Source: Elymus sibiricus (Eukaryota; Streptophyta; Magnoliopsida; Poales; Poaceae). Taken from it: a stretch of 64,000 nt of DNA. The number at the start of each line of letters is the position of its first letter. Position 1 is the first letter of the stretch. The stretch spans positions 80,725,954 to 80,789,953 of the forward strand of contig CM077665.1 in the NCBI GenBank assembly GCA_039707655.1. The letters are read 5' to 3'. The position numbers were made by a program, and so were the translations under genes. Positions 1-11,465 of the stretch are shown piece by piece. Under the pieces are notes generated by a model. The model saw nothing but the letters and a program-made list of their open reading frames with translations, was not told the DNA's origin and did no database searches.

Positions 1-1143
1 CTGTGTGTGGGTGCGTACGCACGCGCCCTGCTGTGTTGGGCCAGTGCGGAAGCGTCGCCGAAAAGGGCCGACCCTGATGCACTGCTCTTGGGCCACCCTG
101 ATGGACCGGGCCTTTTTATTTCATAGGTACTACTAGCAAATTATTGGAACCGTATTCCTGTGCATACGGGTTGGCCCAATGGGCTCCGCCCCTGGTAGTG
201 GGGCACGAGGGGCAGGCTGAATCCAGCCGCACCACTGCTGCCGGTGGCGCCAAGGGCGAGGCTCGCCGGATTTAGCACGACAAGGAAGAAGCACCACATG
301 CAAGCGTATACACTGGACATGGCTAATGTGTCTGGCTGGATTAGCACAATGATCCTTCTTCGCTTGGATGGCGTGCCTTAAATAGATAGACGTACATTAG
401 AACATGTATCCTTCGTAGTACATCAGTATATCAGATACACATAATTTAATGTCTGTGATTTATCAAAAAATGATCTTTTGATTGTAGTAAGATACACATC
501 ATTTAATGTCTATGGTTTATGAGAAGAATGATCCTCGATTTGGAGTAATAGATAGACACGCTTCATTTAATGTCTGGTTTATCAGGACAACGATCATTGG
601 CTTGGAATAGTAGATAGATACGCATCATTTAATGTCTCTGGTTTATCAAAACAATGATCTTTGGCTTGAAGTGGTAGATAGATACGCATCATATAATCTA
701 TCTGGTTTTATGAAAACAGTGATCCTTGGCTTGGAGTAGTAGATAGATACGCATCATTTATCTTAGATAGATATGCCAAAATGTATATCTTGGAGTAGTA
801 GATAGATATGCGGATCTGAACTATTGCTTCTGCCAAAATGTATAGTCATGATTTTGCAAATCGAAGATAAAAAAATGGGAGGGGGACGAGAAGGGATTTC
901 TCCTTTTTATATAGATTTTCACTAAAAAGGAGAAGTTCGTACAGGTAAAATAAAACAAAGATTAAAAGAAGGTCTAAGAATATTACAATCAGAGAAAGAC
1001 ATTGGCCCAAGATCATATCCTTCATATCCTTTGGGGTTGGCTTTGTGAATCAGAAGCAAAATCTCTTGTTTGAACTTGGCTCCGCAAGAATAAAGGGTTG
1101 GCTGGATGCCCTTAAAGCATTGCTGTAACTACCCAAGACAATG
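1..1143. other. unassigned DNA left of the LINE-like insertion
   Basis: No open reading frame with recognisable protein similarity is seen. The first 370 bases are moderately GC-rich, then the sequence becomes AT-rich and includes the tandem repeat annotated separately at about 430-800. Around 890-945 there is a short imperfect inverted pair (TTCTCCTTTTTA against AAAAAGGAGAA), which could be a small foldback. The stretch ends at the target site of the LINE-like element. It may be an old degraded transposon; I cannot assign it. Confidence 0.5.
430..800. repeat. degenerate tandem repeat, unit about 57-64 bp
   Basis: About five to six diverged copies of a unit with the core GATACGCATCATTTAATGTC, followed by a GGTTTATC-like block and TGATC..TTGGCTTGGAGTAGTAGATA. 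Unit starts are visible near 433, 490, 555, 617, 681 and 745, and the last copy is partial. Copies in the middle are most alike, while the outer ones are eroded. No coding potential is seen and the repeat is not related to the transposons downstream. Confidence 0.75.
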
Positions 1144-1158
1144 ATAACACTTGCTAAA
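1144..1158. repeat. 15-bp target-site duplication, left copy
   Basis: ATAACACTTGCTAAA occurs here and again exactly at 5881-5895, flanking the GC-rich LINE-like element. A perfect 15-bp direct repeat directly after an A-rich tail is the mark of target-primed reverse transcription. Confidence 0.85.
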
Positions 1159-2168
1159 GGCTCCCGCGGGCGGCCCGGGAGCAAACCCTAGCCGCCGCCG
1201 CCGGGACCGCACCACCGCGCCATCTTCCCCTCGCCGCCGCCGGCGGGAGTCGCCGGGCAAAGCCCGCGCGGCTCGGCGGCGGCGGGGCGCTCTGCTTCCT
1301 CTCGCACGGATCTGGGCGGCGCGTGCCGTTCTTCTGTGCGGGAGCTCGATCTCGAGCCGACGCAGCAGCGCGGGATGGCTGCGTCCGGCGGGCCGGCGCG
1401 TCCGCGCGGGGAGGTGAGGCGCGGGCGCAAAGGCTTCCAGTGACGCGCGACGCGACTTCGGGCGAAGGAAGAAGAAGCCAGTGGAGCTAGCGCGGTGGGT
1501 GCTCGCGGCGACGACGCGGCGGGACGACCGTGGCTTGGAGGGACGAGGGCGGCGGCTTTGGGGTCGGCTGCCTGCAGCTGCTGCGAGGTCGACGGATCCG
1601 GCGAAGGAGTGGATCCGGCCCCTGGCGGTGCTCCGGCGACTCTGGCTGCGCGGATCCGGCTGGTGGCTGCGTGGGCGGGCGGCTCCTGCTGCTCGACGAC
1701 GGTGCGGTGGCTGCGGGCTGAGGCCCTCGGAGGCGGGCGGGCATGTTTCTGCTTGCGGTGGGCTGCAATGGAGGTGCGGCGCGGGCGCTCTTGAGGCCGG
1801 CGGCGCGGATCTGCCTCCTGGAGTCGCGAGCAAGGACCGACGACGCGAGGGCGTGCGTGCGGGGATGAGCTGCTGTTGCTGCAGCGAGGCGGATCTGAGA
1901 GCGTGATGGCGGGTGGTCTGCGGCGGCAAGGGGCAGCTCGGGTGCGAGGCAATGGCGTGAGGGGCGGCTCTGGTCCCCTGCGCGGAGCGGATTTGGTGAG
2001 GCGCGTGCGAGCAGGGCGGCCTCGGGTGTTCGGACGCCGGGGCGGCGGCCTCGGACCTCTTCTTCAGCGACGGCGGCTGTGGCGGCTGCGTGGGTAGCGC
2101 CATGGCTGGGGCTCGGAGGCGTCGGTCCTCGTCGGCGGTTTGTCGCCCCCGATCGCGTCGGGGACGCC

Positions 2169-3939
2169 TGTTGGGGAACGGAGCATGAATTTCAAAAAAT
2201 TTCCTACGCTCACGCAAGATCTATCCATGGAGATGCATCGCTACGAGAGGGGAGAGTGTGTCTACGTACCCTCGTAGACCGTTAGCGGAAGCGTCTCACA
2301 ACGCGGTTGATGTAGTCGAACAATCCTTCGAGCTCCACCGATCGAGTACCGAACGTACGGCACCTCCGAGTTCTACACACGTGCAGCTCGGTGACGTTCC
2401 TCGCCTTCTTGATCCAGCAAGACGTCGAGGTAGTATATGAGTTCCGTCAGCACGACGGCGTGGCGACGGTGACGGTGAAGTGATTCCGGCAGGGCTTCGC
2501 CTAAGCTCTCCGAAAATATGACCGAGGTGGAAAACGGAGATCGGGGCACCGCACACGGCTATGGGACAATTGTGTGTCTCCAAGGGGTGCCCCTCCTCCG
2601 TATATAAAGGAGGGAGGGGGGGAGGAGGCAGCCAAGGGGCTGCGCACCAAGGGGGGGAGGAGTCCTACTAGGACTCCCCTTGGTGGTGGCGCCTCCCTCC
2701 CCCCAATCCTACTCCTACTAGGAGTGGGGAGAGAGGGAGAGAGAGGAAAGGAAAGGGGGGGCCGGCCCCCAAACCCCCAGCCCAATTCGGACCCCTCATG
2801 GGGGGGGGGGGGGGGGGGCGCCAGCCCCCTGGTGGGCTGGTGTTCCTCCCCTATGAGGCCCATGTGGCCCATGCTACTCCCCGGGGGGTTCCGGTAACCC
2901 CTTCGGTACTCCGATAAATATCCGGAACCTTCCGGAACTTTTCCGGAGGCCAAATACTATCTTCCAATATATCAATCTTTACCTCTCGGACATTCCGAGA
3001 CTCCTCGTCATGTCTGTGATCTCATCCGGGACTCCGAACAACATTCGGTCACCAATCACATAACTCATATAATACTATATCGTCATCGAACCTTAAGTGT
3101 GCGGACCCTACGGGTTCGGGAATGATGTAGACATGACCGAGACGACTCTCTGGTCAATAACCAACAGCGGAACCTGGATGCTCATATTGGTTCCTAGATA
3201 TTCCACGAAGATCTTTATCGGTGAACCTCATATGACAACATACGTTGTTCCCTTTGTCCGGCGGTATGTTACTTGCCCGAGATTCGATCGTCGGTATCCA
3301 ATACCTAGTTCAATCTCGTTACCGGCAAGTCTCTTTACTCGTTCCGTAATACATCATCTTGCAACTAACTCTTTAGTCACGGTGCTTGCAAGGCTTCTGT
3401 GATGCTGTATTACCGAGAGGGCCCAGAGATACCTCTCCGATAGTCGGAGTGACAAATCCCAATCTTGATCCATGCCAACTCAACAAACACTTTCGGAGAT
3501 ACCTGTAGTGCACCTTTATAATCACCCAGTTATGTTGTGACGTTTGATACACCCAAAGTATTCCTACGGTATCCGGGAGTTGCATGATCTCATGGTCAGA
3601 GGAACGTGTATTTGACATAGTGAAAGCAATAGCATTAAACTGAACGATCATATGCTATGCTGACGGTTGGGTCAAGTCCATCACATCATTCTCCTAATGA
3701 TGTGATCCCGTTATCAAATGACAACTCATGTCCATGGTCAGGAAATCTTGACCATCTTTTGATCAACGAGCTAGTCTAGTAGAGGCTTACTAGGGACTCA
3801 GTATTTGTTTATCTATTCACACATGTATTAAGTTTCCGGTCAATACAATTCTAGCATGAATAATAAACCATTATCATGAACGGGGAAATATGATAATAAT
3901 AAACACTTTATTAATTGCCTCTAGGGCATATTTCCAACA
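2169..3939 (-). repeat. Angela-type LTR (1771 bp)
   Basis: Minus-strand LTR running from TGTTGGAAATATGCCC (ending at 3939) to CCCCAACA (2169). The length fits the usual BARE/Angela LTR of about 1.8 kb. A GC-rich segment with a homopolymer of about 19 G lies at about 2800-2818, and a TATATA box (read on the minus strand) near 2600 fits the retroelement promoter. The LTR is followed at 3940-3950 by the purine tract of the internal region. Confidence 0.85.
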
Positions 3940-3963
3940 GTCTCCCACTTGCACTAGAGTCAA

Positions 3964-5116
3964 TTACATTTTAATGAATCTAACACCCATCGCATTCTGG
4001 TGCTGATCATGTTTTGCTCGTGGAAGAGGTTTAGTCAACGGGTCTGCCACATTCAGATCCGTGTGTACTTTGCAAATCTCTATGTCTCCATCCTTAATCA
4101 AATTCCGAATGGAGTTGAAGCGACGCTTTATATGCTTGGTTCTCTTGTGAAACCTGGGCTCCTTTGCTATAGCAATTGCTCCAGTGTTGTCACATAAGAT
4201 AGTCATTGGACCCGATGCACTAGGTATGACACCTAGATCGGATATGAACTCCTTCATCCAGACTCCTTCATGTGCTGCTTCGGAAGCAGCTATGTATTCC
4301 GCCTCACATGTAGATCCCGCCACGACGCTCTGCTTGGAACTGCACCAACTGACCGCTCCACCATTAAGAATAAATACGTATCCAGATTGTGACTTAGAGT
4401 CATCTGGATCTGTGTCAAAGCTAGCATCGACGTAACCCTTTACGACGAGCTCTTTGTCACCTCCATAAACGAGAAACATGTCCTTGGTCCTTTTCAGGTA
4501 CTTCAGGATATTCTTGACCGCTGTCCAGTGATCTACTCCTGGATCACTTTGGTACCTCCCCACCAAGCTTATAGCGAGGCACACATCAGGTCTGGTACAC
4601 AGCATGGCATACATAATAGAGCCTATGGCTGAAGCATAGGGGATGACACTCATCTTCTCTTTATCTTCTGCCGTGGTCGGGCATTGAGTCTTACTCAATC
4701 TCATACCTTGCAATACAGGCAAGAACCCTTTCTTTGACTGATCCATTTTGAACTTCTTCAAAATCTTGTCAAGGTATGTGTTTTGTGAAAGTCCAATGAG
4801 GCGTCTTGATCTATCCCTATAGATCTTGATGCCTAATATGTAAGCAACTTCTCCGAGATCCTTCATCGAAAAACTTTTGTTCAAATAACCCTTTATGCTT
4901 TCCAGAAATTCTATGTCATTTCCCATCAACAATATGTCATCTACATATAATATGAGAAATGCCACAGAGCTCCCACTCACTTTCTTGTAAATACAAGCTT
5001 CTCCATAAGTTTGTATAAACCCAAACGCTTTGATCACTTCATCAAAGCGAGTATTCCAGCTCCGAGATGCTTGCACCAGTCCATAGATGGATCGCTGGAG
5101 CTTGCATACTTTGTTA
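3964..5116 (-). pseudogene. Copia pol fragment: C-terminal half of reverse transcriptase plus RNase H
   Basis: This is an uninterrupted minus-strand reading frame of about 380 residues. It begins in the conserved Copia block NKVCKLQRSIYGL, just upstream of the first methionine (5076), and carries the RT active-site motif YVDD at about residues 44-47 of the methionine-initiated frame. It continues into the Ty1/Copia RNase H region (KSQSGYVF, SSKQSVVAGST, ADPLTKPL). No stop or frameshift is seen, so the copy is fairly young, but it lacks gag, protease, integrase and the first RT motifs and cannot make a functional polyprotein. The frame ends near 3964, shortly before the polypurine tract. Confidence 0.85.
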
Positions 5117-5284
5117 GCGCCTTCTTGGAGGCGTTGTCGTCGGAGTGCCTACGCCCTCCCCTCTCGCACTCCGGGGGAAACCCTTGTTCCAGGGTCCTGG
5201 AGCAGACGATGGCGGCGCTTCGGTGTCGTGGACCTTCTTGGAGGCATCGTTTTGGATTGGTCTGGGCTTGAGAGCCATCGGCTC

Positions 5285-5756
5285 GGGTGGTGCGCGGCCT
5301 CGGGGCCGGCGTGGAAGTCGGAGCGGCGGCTCCGGATCTCGTCGACATGGAAGGGTGCCGACATTGGTCACGTGGGTGGCAGTGTCGTTGGCCAGCCTGG
5401 TGCGTGGCCTCGGGGTCGGCGTGGATGTCGGAGTGGCGGCTCCGGATATGGTTGTGGGGTGTCGGCTTCGGTTGCTCAGGTGACGAAGCTGGCGGCTCGC
5501 CTGGTGCGCGGCCTCGGGGTCGGCGTGTGTGGTTTCCGTCTGTACGTCGGAGCGGCGGCTCCGGAGATGGTTGTAGGGTGTCAGCTCAGGTTGCTTGGGC
5601 GACAGAGAAGGCGGCTCGCCTGGTGCGCGGCCTCGGGGTCGGCGTGGATGCCGGAGCGTCGGCTTCGGTTTTGGTTGTAGGGTGTCGGCTTTGGGTTGCT
5701 CGGGTGACGGAGCCGGCGGCTCGGCTGGTGCGCGGCCCCGGGGTCGGCGTGTGTTG
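5285..5756. repeat. internal tandem repeat of the LINE-like element, unit about 104-118 bp
   Basis: Four and a third copies of a GC-rich unit begin with GGTGCGCGGCCTCGGGGTCGG near 5288, 5399, 5504, 5622 and 5726. Each contains CGGAGCGGCGGCTCCGG and a GGTTGTAGGGTGTCGGCT block. The copies are separated by small indels. The array lies directly before the 3' hairpin and A-rich tail, so it belongs to the retroposon's 3' region. Confidence 0.8.
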
Positions 5757-5880
5757 ATGGTGCCCTTTTGGGGGCGTGTTGTAACGGTTTTCGCCCGGGT
5801 TTCCGTTAATTAACCGGGCAACTCTCTTCTTCTTAATCAATGAAAGTGGCAAATCTTTTGCCCTGTTTCAAAATAAATAA

Positions 5881-5895
5881 ATAACACTTGCTAAA
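5881..5895. repeat. 15-bp target-site duplication, right copy
   Basis: Exact second copy of 1144-1158, directly following the (AAAT)n tail of the LINE-like element. Confidence 0.85.
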
Positions 5896-6413
5896 ATAGT
5901 AAGCAGGAAGCACTGCTGTAGTGGAAGCAATAGTGCAATACTCCAAACACTATTGCTTGCAAGCACTACTTCCTTGATCCAGCACACCACAACATGGTGT
6001 AGTATACCTGTCATTGATATAACACTCATAAGACACCATCTCATGAGCATTATATCCTTGAGAGTGTACAACATAAATACAGCGGGTCCAAAGAACAATT
6101 ATTTTGAGAAAATATCTATTGCATCAAGTTTTACTTAAACATTTAGTCATCAGACTTTACGAGTTGTTAAAATATCAAATAGAATCATTTCCCATCATGT
6201 TCAGATCTTTCCCAGATCAGGGAGTGACAAGCCAAAATTTATTACACTCTACGGAGTTGCGCTACTATACCCACGAACGATTAACTTAGCCATTTTGCGT
6301 GGTCCATAACCTTGCACATCCAAGATGCGTGGCTAGGTCTAAGACCCGAGTCTTTCAGTTTTCCACGTTTACCAATGCCTGCCCATGGCTCGAGGGGTAT
6401 TCCCTCTTTTGCC
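5896..6413. other. unassigned DNA between LINE-like element and Copia gag remnant
   Basis: No credible coding region. An imperfect inverted pair around GCAATAGTG and CACTATTGC lies at about 5927-5960. From about 6230 the style resembles retrotransposon LTR sequence (TTTTGCGTGGTCCATAACC region), but I cannot name the family. The boundary with the minus-strand gag remnant is not sharp and lies near 6410. Confidence 0.35.
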
Positions 6414-6882
6414 TCAAATCAGCAACAAGTAGACAATCTCATTGGTGATGAGAGCAAGCCTAGAGTATATTTCCACGACTCCTTCAACATCCTTTATCTT
6501 GAACTTGTCAAGTTGACTTTGAAGCACATCCAACTTAGATTCCCGAACGGACTTGGTTCCTTCGTGCATATCAACCAAAGTATCCCAAATTTCCTTGGCA
6601 TTTTCAAGTTGACTTGTCTTATTGAATTCCTCGGGGCATAAGCAGTTAAATAGGATGACATATGCTTGAGCATTGTATTGCAATATCTTCAATTCTTCCG
6701 CGGTCACTTCACGATCCGGTTATTTTCCATCTCCAAAGAATTCACCTTGCAACACAAACAACAGCCCAAATGGCAGGGTTATGACCAAGAATATGCATTT
6801 TCATTTTATGCTTCCAACTAGCAAAGTTTGTACCATTGAAATATGCACCTCTACGGTGATAGTTTCCCTCACTAGACACCAT
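6414..6882 (-). pseudogene. Copia gag remnant (UBN2-type), broken
   Basis: Minus strand. A start codon at 6882 opens a gag N-terminus with the NFASWKHKMKMHI pattern typical of plant Copia gag (DUF4219-like). A stop and loss of frame occur near 6735-6715. From 6707 the UBN2-like part continues (AYVILFNCLCPEEF, AKEIWDTLVDMHEGT, DVLQSQLDKF) until about 6414, where similarity ends. It lies directly downstream, in element sense, of the primer-binding site at 6922-6933, so it is the first gene of the Copia element whose LTR runs to 33561. Everything after gag is missing. Confidence 0.75.
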
Positions 6883-6921
6883 ACTCTCCTAGGTTGTGAA
6901 ATCAATGCAACGGAGACCAAA

Positions 6922-6933
6922 GCTCTGATACCA
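6922..6933 (-). promoter_or_regulatory. primer-binding site (initiator Met tRNA type)
   Basis: Minus-strand TGGTATCAGAGC, the standard complement of the 3' end of plant initiator methionine tRNA used by Copia elements. It lies two bases from the LTR end at 6936, which fixes this LTR as the 5' LTR of a minus-strand element. Confidence 0.85.
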
Positions 6934-8941
6934 CTTATAGGATCGAAATTATGTCTAGAGGGGTGTGATTAAACAACTTGACCAATTAAAACTTAACATT
7001 TTCCTAATTTTAGTTGTAGGTAGTTATTAGCAATTATATCAAGTCAAGCAATATGGTACACATGCAAGTCTAAGAGTTGAGCAGCGGAAAATAGAGACAT
7101 TGCATATGAAAGTAAAGGAGGGATTGGAGAAATCAAACGCAATGAAGACACGGTGTTTTTGGCGTGGTTCCGATAGGTGGTGCTATCGTACGTCCACATT
7201 GATGGAGACTTCAACCCATAGAGGGTAACGGCTGCGCAAGACCGCGGAGGGCTCCACCCATGAAGGGTCCACGAAGAAGCAACCTTGTCTATGCCATCAT
7301 GGCTTACCTCCACGAAGGACTAGCCTCACTCAGGTAGATCTTCACGAAGTAGGCGGTCTCCTTGTCCTTACAAACTTCTTGGTTCAACTCCACCTGATTT
7401 GGAGGCTCCCAAGCGACACCTAACCAATCTAGAAGACATCACTCTCCAAAAGATAATAGATGTTGTATGATGATGAACTCGTTGCTCTTGTGCTTCAAAA
7501 GATAGTCTCCTCAACACTCAATCACTCTCTCACATAATTTGGCTTGGTAGAAGAGGATGATTGGGTGCAAACCAACTTGGAGAGGCTAGAAATCAAGGAT
7601 CTATTGGTTGAAGTGAAACCCCTTGATCTGAACACATGAGTAGGTGGTTCTCTCTCAGAAAAATGAGTTGTGGAAGTGTATTTGCGTTCTGATAGCTCTC
7701 TATGAGAGTAGGTAGTGGTGGAGGGGTATATATAGCCTTCACCAAAAATCTAACCATTACAACTTTAGTACACAACTCGATGACACCAAAATAAAATCTC
7801 GGTGGTACCGACAAGTGCAAAAGGTTCTAACTTTTGGCGTTTCGGTGAGACCGAATGGAAACATATCGGTGAGACCGATTCGGCATGACCTAAGAAGATC
7901 CAACACTTTGTAGGTTCCGACTAGTTCATCTTGGAGATTTTGAAATGAAATCAGTCGACCACAAAAACATAGTCACTGCATTTCGGTCTGACCGAATGCA
8001 ATCTCGGTGTCACATCCCTAGAATTTGTTTGTAAATAGTTGCATCAGCATCACTGCATCATGTTAAAATTCAAATGAAATTTGAATTAGGGATGATCAAA
8101 CCCTAGCACCAATTTAATTCAAATAGGTCAACTAAATAATTTTAAATGAATCCAAAATGGACTTAAAAAATGTCCATGATTTTTGGAAAATGTTGAAAAC
8201 ATCAACCAGAGATGATGCACATTTTTCCTAGTCATTTTGGTTTTTGATTTAGCCCATATCGTATTTGAATTGGAGCAAATAAATGTCTATTAAAATATAC
8301 ATAGCTTCAATAATTCTGAATTGTTTGTGGGGCTTTAGAATAGTCCATATTGCTCCCACAATATTTTTCAGAATCAACAAAAATAGTTTGGTTTGAAAAC
8401 CAAATTCAAACATACTGCAGAAAATAGAAAAAAACAAAAACAAAAGGAAATGAAAGAGGCCCACCTGGGCTTACCTGTTCAGAACTGGCTCAGCCCAGGT
8501 GCAGGGTCGTCTTCCACATCTGCCAGTTGCCAGAGGAGAAGGCAAGCACGTCGAACGATCATGCCAACTCCTGTGTCACCGTGTCGACGCCTCCCTCGTC
8601 CCAATCCCTTGCCCTGGGGATGTGGACGAAGCCCCGCACCTATCCCCTCCTCCTCTGTCCGGGCCGACCATGAGTGTGTCGTCGCCGTAGTCATGGCCAT
8701 CGGCCACCCCTCGCCCACCTAGCGTGTCCGATATCTCCGCCGTGACGCCCTCTTTCCCTCCGCAAAAGATCAAGAGCGCGGGAGCAACACATCCTCGCTG
8801 GAGTCGTCTTCCTCGCCGCCGGTGCTCGAAGTTCGCCGTCGCCAATTCGCGTTGTCTAGTGCCTCCCCCGGCTCGCCCTCGGCTCGAGAAGAACCCCCGT
8901 GAGCACCTCTTGCTTTCCCCCTCACCCCCGTCGCCCTGTTC

Positions 8942-8946
8942 GTCCC
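8942..8946. repeat. TSD GTCCC of the Sabrina-like element (left copy)
   Basis: GTCCC at 8942-8946 matches GTCCC at 27117-27121, flanking the 5' and 3' LTRs of the Sabrina-like element. Confidence 0.9.
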
Positions 8947-10454
8947 TAATACGTCCATTTTGCATCATGATTTCCTACTGTTATTTATAATGTTTTTATG
9001 CATAATAATGCTTTATGGAGTAATTCTAATGCCTTTTCTCTCACAATATGCAAGGTTTACACAAAGAGGGAGAATGTCAGCAGCTGGAATTCTGGACCTG
9101 AAAAAGCATATCAGAGACACCTATTCTGCATATCTCCAAATAAGCTAAAACTTCACGGAGAATTATTTTGGAATATAAGAAAAATAATGGAGCAAATAAC
9201 TACCGGAGGGGGCCACCTGGTGAGCACAAGACACCAGGGCGCGCCAGGCCCCCCAGGCGTGCCCTGGTGGGTTGTGCTCAGCCCAGCCCACCTTCGGTGC
9301 CCATATTCTGGTACTTAAGGTCTTTTGACCTAGAAAAAACAAAGAGCGGACTTTCGGGACGGAACGCCGCCATCTCGAGGCGGAAATTGGGCAGGAGCAC
9401 TTTTGCCCTCCGGCGGAGCGATTCCGCCGGGGGAACTTCCCTCCTGGAGGGGGAAATCGAAGCCATCGTCATCACCAACAACCCTCTCATCTTTGGGAGG
9501 CCAATCTTCATCAACAATACCATCTCGTCTCAAACCCTAGTTCATCTCTTGTGTTCAATCTTTGTACCGGAACCTCAGATTGGTACGTGTGGGTGACTAG
9601 TAGTGTTGATTACATCTTCTAGTTGATTATTATATGGTTTATTTGGTGGAAGATTATATGTCCAGATCCATTATGCTATTCAATACCCATCTGATCTTGA
9701 GCATGAATATTATTTGTGAGTAGTTACCTTTGTTCTTGAGGTCACGGAAGAAGTCATGTTGCAGGTAATCATGTGAATTTGATATATGTTTGATATTTTG
9801 ATGATATGTATGTTGTGATTCCCTTAGTGGGGTCATGTGAACGTCGACTACATGACACTTCACCATCTTTGGGCCTAAGTGAATGCATTGTGGAGTAGTT
9901 ATTAGATGATGGGTTGCTAGAGTGACAGAATCTTAAACCCTAGTTTATGCGCTACTTCGTAAGGGGCTGATTTGGATCCAAATGTTTAATGCTATGGTTA
10001 GATTTTATCTTAATACTTTTCTCGTAGTTGCGGATGCTTGCGAGGGGGTTAATCATAAGTGGGAGGTTTGTTCAAGTAAGAACAACATCCAAGCACCGGT
10101 CCACCCACATATCAAATTATCAAAGTAGCGAACGCAAATCAAACCAACATGATAAAAGTGACTAGATGAAATTCCCGTGTACCCTCAAGAACGCTTTGCT
10201 TATTATAGGAGACCGTTGTGGCCTATCCTTTGCCACAAAAGGATTGGGCTACCTTGCTGCACTTTATTTACCATTATCGTTACTTGGTCGTTACAAATTA
10301 TATTGCTATCAAACTATCTGTTATCTATAATTTCAGTGCTTGCAGAAACTACCTTGCTGAAAACCGCTTGTCATTTCCTTCTGCTCCTCGTTGGGTTCGA
10401 CACTCTTACTTATCGAAAGGACTACGATTGATCCCCAATACTTGTGGGTCATCA
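8947..10454 (+). repeat. 5' LTR of Sabrina-like element (1508 bp)
   Basis: Starts TAATACGTCC (the canonical TG has become TA) and ends GGGTCATCA. Very similar along its whole length to the 3' LTR at 25596-27116. It contains a GC-rich palindrome at about 9222-9279 shortly upstream of the putative leader, and near 9420-9455 a CCGCCGGGG / CCTCCTGGAGG run. Confidence 0.9.
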
Positions 10455-10465
10455 AGACTCTTTTC

Positions 10466-10483
10466 TGGCACCGTTGCCGGGGA
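10466..10483 (+). promoter_or_regulatory. primer-binding site (Asp-tRNA type, Athila clade)
   Basis: TGGCACCGTTGCCGGGGA, 11 bases after the 5' LTR. The TGGCGCCGTTGCCGGGGA form is the usual PBS of plant Athila-type Gypsy elements; here one position is A instead of G. It marks the start of the internal region. Confidence 0.85.
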
Positions 10484-10560
10484 GTGAAGCGCTCTTGTCA
10501 AGTGGAAATCGGTAAGGAAAAACTTATACTACGTGCTGAAATTTATTGTCACTTGCTACT

Positions 10561-11465
10561 ATGGAAAACAATCCTTTGAGGGGTTTGTTCGGGGTATCTT
10601 CACCTCGACCGGAACCACAATTAGTTGCCCCTCAACCTACTACACCTACTGAAAATATTGGTTATGAAATTCCTTCGAGTATGGTAGAACAACTTCTAGC
10701 TAATCCTTATGCAGGAGATGGAACTGAACATCCCGATATGCATCTAATACACGTGGATGAAATTTGTGGATTATTTAAGCTTGCAGGTTTACCCAGAGAT
10801 GAAATTAATAAGAAGGTTTTCCCTTTATCTTTGAAGGGAAAGGCATTGACATGGTATAGGCTATGTGATGATATTGGATCATAGAACTGGAATCGATTGC
10901 AATTAGAATTCCACCAAAAGTTTTATCCTATGCATCCAGTTCATACTGATCGTAATTATATATATAATTTTTGGCCTCGTGAAGGAGAAAGCATTGCTCT
11001 AGCTTGGGGGAGGCTTAATTCAATGTTATATTCATGCCCCAATCATGATATCCCGAGAGAAATTATTATTCAGAACTTTTATGCTCGACTTTCTCATAAT
11101 GATCGATCCATGCTCGATACTTCTTGTACTGGTTCTTTTATGAAGAAGACTATTGAATTCAAGTGGGATCTCTTAGAAAGAATTAAACACAACTCTGAAG
11201 ATTGGGAACTCGACGAAGGTAATGAGTCAGGTATTAAGCTTAAGTTTGATTTTGTTAAATCTTTTATGAATACCGATGCTTTTCACAAGTTTAGCACTAA
11301 ATATGGACTTGACTCAGAGATAGTAGCCTCTTTCTATGAATCATTTGCTACTCATGTTGATCTCCCTAAGGAGAAGTGGTTTAAATATCACCCCCTATTA
11401 AAGAATAAGTTAAAGAACCGGTCATATCTAAATATGAAACCATCATTTACAATGTTGATCCAGTT
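10561..11465 (+). pseudogene. Athila-type gag, broken
   Basis: Start chosen at ATG 10561 (MENNPLRGLF). The protein shows the plant retrotransposon gag pattern, with LKGKALTWY near residues 98-106. An in-frame TAG at 10882-10884 interrupts it directly before the NWNRLQLEFHQKFYP block. The frame then continues to about 11460, where a shift moves coding into the protease frame. As gag it would package the element RNA in virus-like particles. No zinc knuckle is evident. Confidence 0.8.

Larger units (their letters stand above)
2169..5116 (-). mobile_element. 5'-truncated Angela/BARE/WIS-type Copia retrotransposon (RLC)
   Basis: Read on the minus strand, the element consists of the end of pol (5116 to 3964), a polypurine tract (3950-3940) and one complete 3' LTR (3939-2169). 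The LTR termini TGTTGGAAATATGCCC and CGTTCCCCAACA are those of the BARE-1/WIS/Angela group, the most abundant Triticeae retrotransposons. The 5' LTR, gag, protease, integrase and the first half of RT are missing. It interrupts the LINE-like element: bases before 2169 and after about 5117 belong to that host element. Confidence 0.85.
1159..5880 (+). mobile_element. LINE-like (non-LTR) retroposon without RT, split by an Angela-type element
   Basis: The element proper is 1159-2168 plus about 5117-5880, roughly 1.77 kb. It starts with a very GC-rich leader (an AAACCCTAGCCGCCGCC block) and ends with the short hairpin GGCAAATCTTTTGCCC and an (AAAT)n tail, both typical of 3' ends of grass L1-type LINEs. 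It is framed by a perfect 15-bp TSD (1144-1158 and 5881-5895). No endonuclease or RT coding region is visible; long GC-driven open frames at 1129-2217 are low-complexity and not credible proteins. It is therefore probably a non-autonomous LINE derivative or an internally deleted LINE. A retroposed host transcript is the alternative. Confidence 0.65.

Noticed and set aside
1129..2217. Long open frames on both strands in the GC-rich block
   Set aside because: All are arginine/proline/serine/glycine-rich and overlap in several frames, which follows from base composition; none shows a domain. The block lies inside a retroposon with a TSD.
2800..2818. Run of about 19 G
   Set aside because: Homopolymer within the Angela-type LTR, a known variable GC-rich part of this LTR; also prone to sequencing error. 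No G-quadruplex claim made.
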